From Gammaproteobacteria bacterium RIFCSPLOWO2_02_FULL_56_15 (GTDB lineage Bacteria; Pseudomonadota; Gammaproteobacteria; Eutrophobiales; Eutrophobiaceae): a DNA stretch of 14,847 nt. Below the pieces are notes generated by a model. The model did no database searches. It saw nothing but the letters and a program-made list of their open reading frames with translations, and had not been told where the DNA came from. Below, in pieces: positions 12,990-14,847 of the stretch (positions are counted from its first letter, which is position 1; each line of letters opens with the position of its first letter). The stretch covers positions 1-14,847 of the forward strand of contig MGYR01000174.1 of NCBI GenBank assembly GCA_001801825.1, in the 5' to 3' direction. The position numbers were made by a program, and so were the translations under genes.

Positions 12990-14847
12990 ATGTTCCAGAG
13001 GAAACCCCTGTCACTCGCGATTCAAAGGGCATTGACCACAGCGACCATGGCGGCAACTGCCGGCATACCCGCCGCAGGCCATGCGCAGGCACAAGAACAG
13101 CAACTCGAGGAGGTCATCGTTACCGGTTCCCGCATCGCCACGGATGCAAATGTCGTTACTTCCAGCCCGGTGACCACGCTGCTGGCGGAAGAGATTGGCC
13201 AGCGTGGTGTCACCCGTGTGGAGGACCTGTTGAATGACCTCCCCTCCATCACCCCGGAATTGACCGCCAATGAATCGAACGGCGCGACCGGTACCGCGGT
13301 CGTGGACCTGCGCGGCCTCGGTTCCGAGCGCACACTGGTGCTGACCAATGGACACCGCATGGGCTTCGGTGATGTCTTTGAACTCGCACCGGACATCAAC
13401 CAGGTGCCTGGCGCCCTGATCGAGCGCATCGAGGTGCTCACCGGTGGCGCCTCCTCGACCTATGGTTCGGATGCCATGTCCGGCGTCATCAACTTCATCA
13501 TGAAAAAGGATTTCGAAGGAGTGCAGGTGGACTACCAGTACTCCGCCTACCAGCACAACCAGGGTGACGATGCGGTGCAGGCGCAAATCGCAGCCAACGG
13601 TTTTCAGCAGGCTCCCGACAGCGTCTGGGATGGGGACACCCAAAACATCAATATCACCATGGGCGTCAGCAGCGCCGATGGCCGGGGCAACATCACGGCC
13701 TACCTGGGTTACCGGGACATCAATGCGATCACCCAGTCCGAGCGCGACTTCAGCGCCTGCGCCCTGAGCAGCAGCGGGGGGGATACCTGCGCGGGTTCGG
13801 CGACCTTACCCACCGGCCTGTTTACCCCCTTTGACGGCAGCTTCTATTTCACCGTGGCCGGCGATCAATTCGTGCCCTGGGATTACTCCTACTACAATTA
13901 CGGCCCGCTGAATCATTTCCAACGTCCGGACGAGCGTTACACCGCGGGTCTCTTCGGCCACTACGAGATCAACGAGCATGCGAATGTGTACACGGAATTC
14001 CAGTTCATGGATGACCGATCCAATGCCCAGATCGCACCCTCCGGCGCCTTTTTCGTGACCTCGACGATCAATTGCAGCAACGCCTTCCTGTCGGCCCAGC
14101 AGTTCGCCGCCATCGGCTGTACTGCTCCGACTGACGTGTTGCCTTTATACATCGGTCGGCGCAATGTGGAGGGCGGACCCCGCAATGACGACCTCCGGCA
14201 TACCTCCTACCGGGTCCTCGGCGGTATTGAGGGCGAGATCAACGAGGCGTGGAGTTATGATGCCTACATCAACCTGTCCCGCACCATCTTTGGCGAAGTC
14301 TACAATAACGACCTGTCCACAACCCGCATCACCCGTTCCCTGGACGTGGTGGATGTCGGCGGCGTGCCCACCTGCCAGTCGGTGGTGGACGGCAGCGATC
14401 CCACCTGCGTCCCCTGGAACATCTTCGAAACGGGCGGTGTGACCCAAGCGGCAATCGATTACCTGACCTTACCCCTCTTCTCCACCGGTGAACTTCGGCA
14501 GGACCAGTACGTCGCCTTTCTCTCTGGTGACTTGACCAGCCATGGGATTATCAGTCCCATGGCGGAGGATGGTGTGCAGGTGGTGCTCGGTGCCGAATAC
14601 CGCGACGAGCGGATGGACTTTGAACCGGACCTGGGCTACCAGAGTGGCGACGGCGCCGGACAGGGTGGCCCGGTCGCGGCGGTATCCGGTGGGCTTGATG
14701 TCACCGAATTCTTCCTGGAAACCCGCATACCCCTGGTGCAGAACCGGGAATGGATTGAATCCCTGACCATGGATGTCGGCTACCGCTATTCGGATTACAG
14801 CGGCGGCGTGACCACGGATACCTACAAGTTCCTCGGTGAATGGACAC
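12990..14847 (+). CDS. TonB-dependent outer-membrane receptor (3' end cut by window)
   Basis: These receptors import scarce ligands such as iron chelates, vitamins or glycans through the outer membrane using energy passed by TonB. 619 codons are open to the window edge; family members are often 700-1000 residues, so the C-terminal strands are missing. The signal peptide MFQRKPLSLAIQRALTTATM ends near HAQA (cleavage after residue 34). A TonB-box-like EEVIVTGSRI follows at 40-49. The plug carries DLLNDLPSITP, LRGLGSERTLVLTNGHRM and IERIEVLTGGASSTYGSDAMSGVINF (about 143-169), a classic plug ending. The barrel follows, with cysteine pairs at 257/267, 362/377 and 462/473 that probably form disulfides in surface loops. 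The ATG has a perfect AGGAGG only 4 bases upstream. Plug style resembles the large receptor families of xanthomonad- and sphingomonad-like bacteria. The ligand is unknown. Confidence 0.93.
   Translation, partial: MFQRKPLSLAIQRALTTATMAATAGIPAAGHAQAQEQQLEEVIVTGSRIATDANVVTSSPVTTLLAEEIGQRGVTRVEDLLNDLPSITPELTANESNGATGTAVVDLRGLGSERTLVLTNGHRMGFGDVFELAPDINQVPGALIERIEVLTGGASSTYGSDAMSGVINFIMKKDFEGVQVDYQYSAYQHNQGDDAVQAQIAANGFQQAPDSVWDGDTQNINITMGVSSADGRGNITAYLGYRDINAITQSERDFSACALSSSGGDTCAGSATLPTGLFTPFDGSFYFTVAGDQFVPWDYSYYNYGPLNHFQRPDERYTAGLFGHYEINEHANVYTEFQFMDDRSNAQIAPSGAFFVTSTINCSNAFLSAQQFAAIGCTAPTDVLPLYIGRRNVEGGPRNDDLRHTSYRVLGGIEGEINEAWSYDAYINLSRTIFGEVYNNDLSTTRITRSLDVVDVGGVPTCQSVVDGSDPTCVPWNIFETGGVTQAAIDYLTLPLFSTGELRQDQYVAFLSGDLTSHGIISPMAEDGVQVVLGAEYRDERMDFEPDLGYQSGDGAGQGGPVAAVSGGLDVTEFFLETRIPLVQNREWIESLTMDVGYRYSDYSGGVTTDTYKFLGEWT

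Noticed and set aside
13011..13643. Minus-strand open frame of 210 codons over the receptor gene
   Set aside because: It is the antisense shadow of the signal peptide and plug domain; its His- and Gly-rich composition is an artefact.
1..14847. CRISPR array, prophage, integrase or toxin-antitoxin pair
   Set aside because: I saw no regularly spaced direct repeats, integrase, transposase, or paired small genes of those types on either strand.

Overview
The window reads as chromosome of a gammaproteobacterium outside the Enterobacterales, with GC in the mid-50s by eye. The evidence is the left half: clpX, lon, hupB and ppiD lie in the order known from Escherichia coli. A convergent fabI follows ppiD, as I recall for Pseudomonas. 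All these proteins are close to gammaproteobacterial versions in length and motifs. The genus cannot be named from the sequence.

Layout. 1-1272 is clpX, missing only its first few codons. 1441-3855 is lon, behind a sigma-32-like heat-shock promoter. 4028-4300 is hupB, with a strong sigma-70-type promoter. 4314-4474 holds tRNA-Val(UAC) and tRNA-Asp(GUC), which apparently share the hupB transcript and end at an intrinsic terminator (4489-4519). 4557-6461 is ppiD. 6462-6696 is a 235-base spacer rich in inverted repeats, including a compound palindrome of the GTAGGGTGGGCA type. fabI runs leftward from 7473 to 6697. Just upstream of it, in the same reading frame, is a short relic that looks like the N-terminal zinc site of a GFA-family protein.

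The right half (7836-14847) is accessory. It holds a TPR lipoprotein with a transglutaminase-like Cys-His-Asp domain, a leftward class I SAM methyltransferase, a 695-residue TPR-sulfotransferase, a small uncharacterised exported protein, and the first 619 codons of a TonB-dependent receptor that runs off the right edge. The methyltransferase and sulfotransferase are divergent. The sulfotransferase has a plausible promoter whose spacer contains TGGT-GTA-ACCA, the operator pattern of FadR/GntR-type repressors.

The proteostasis genes form a coherent group: ClpX unfolds substrates for ClpP, Lon degrades misfolded proteins, and PpiD is a membrane-anchored periplasmic chaperone. HU and the tRNAs are housekeeping passengers. 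The most interesting candidate for an undescribed system is 10064-14847: a cytoplasmic sulfotransferase with a peptide-binding-type TPR scaffold, a small exported protein, and an outer-membrane receptor in one direction, beside a methyltransferase. A link between sulfation and the receptor or its ligand is inference only. The sequence shows adjacency and shared direction, not function.
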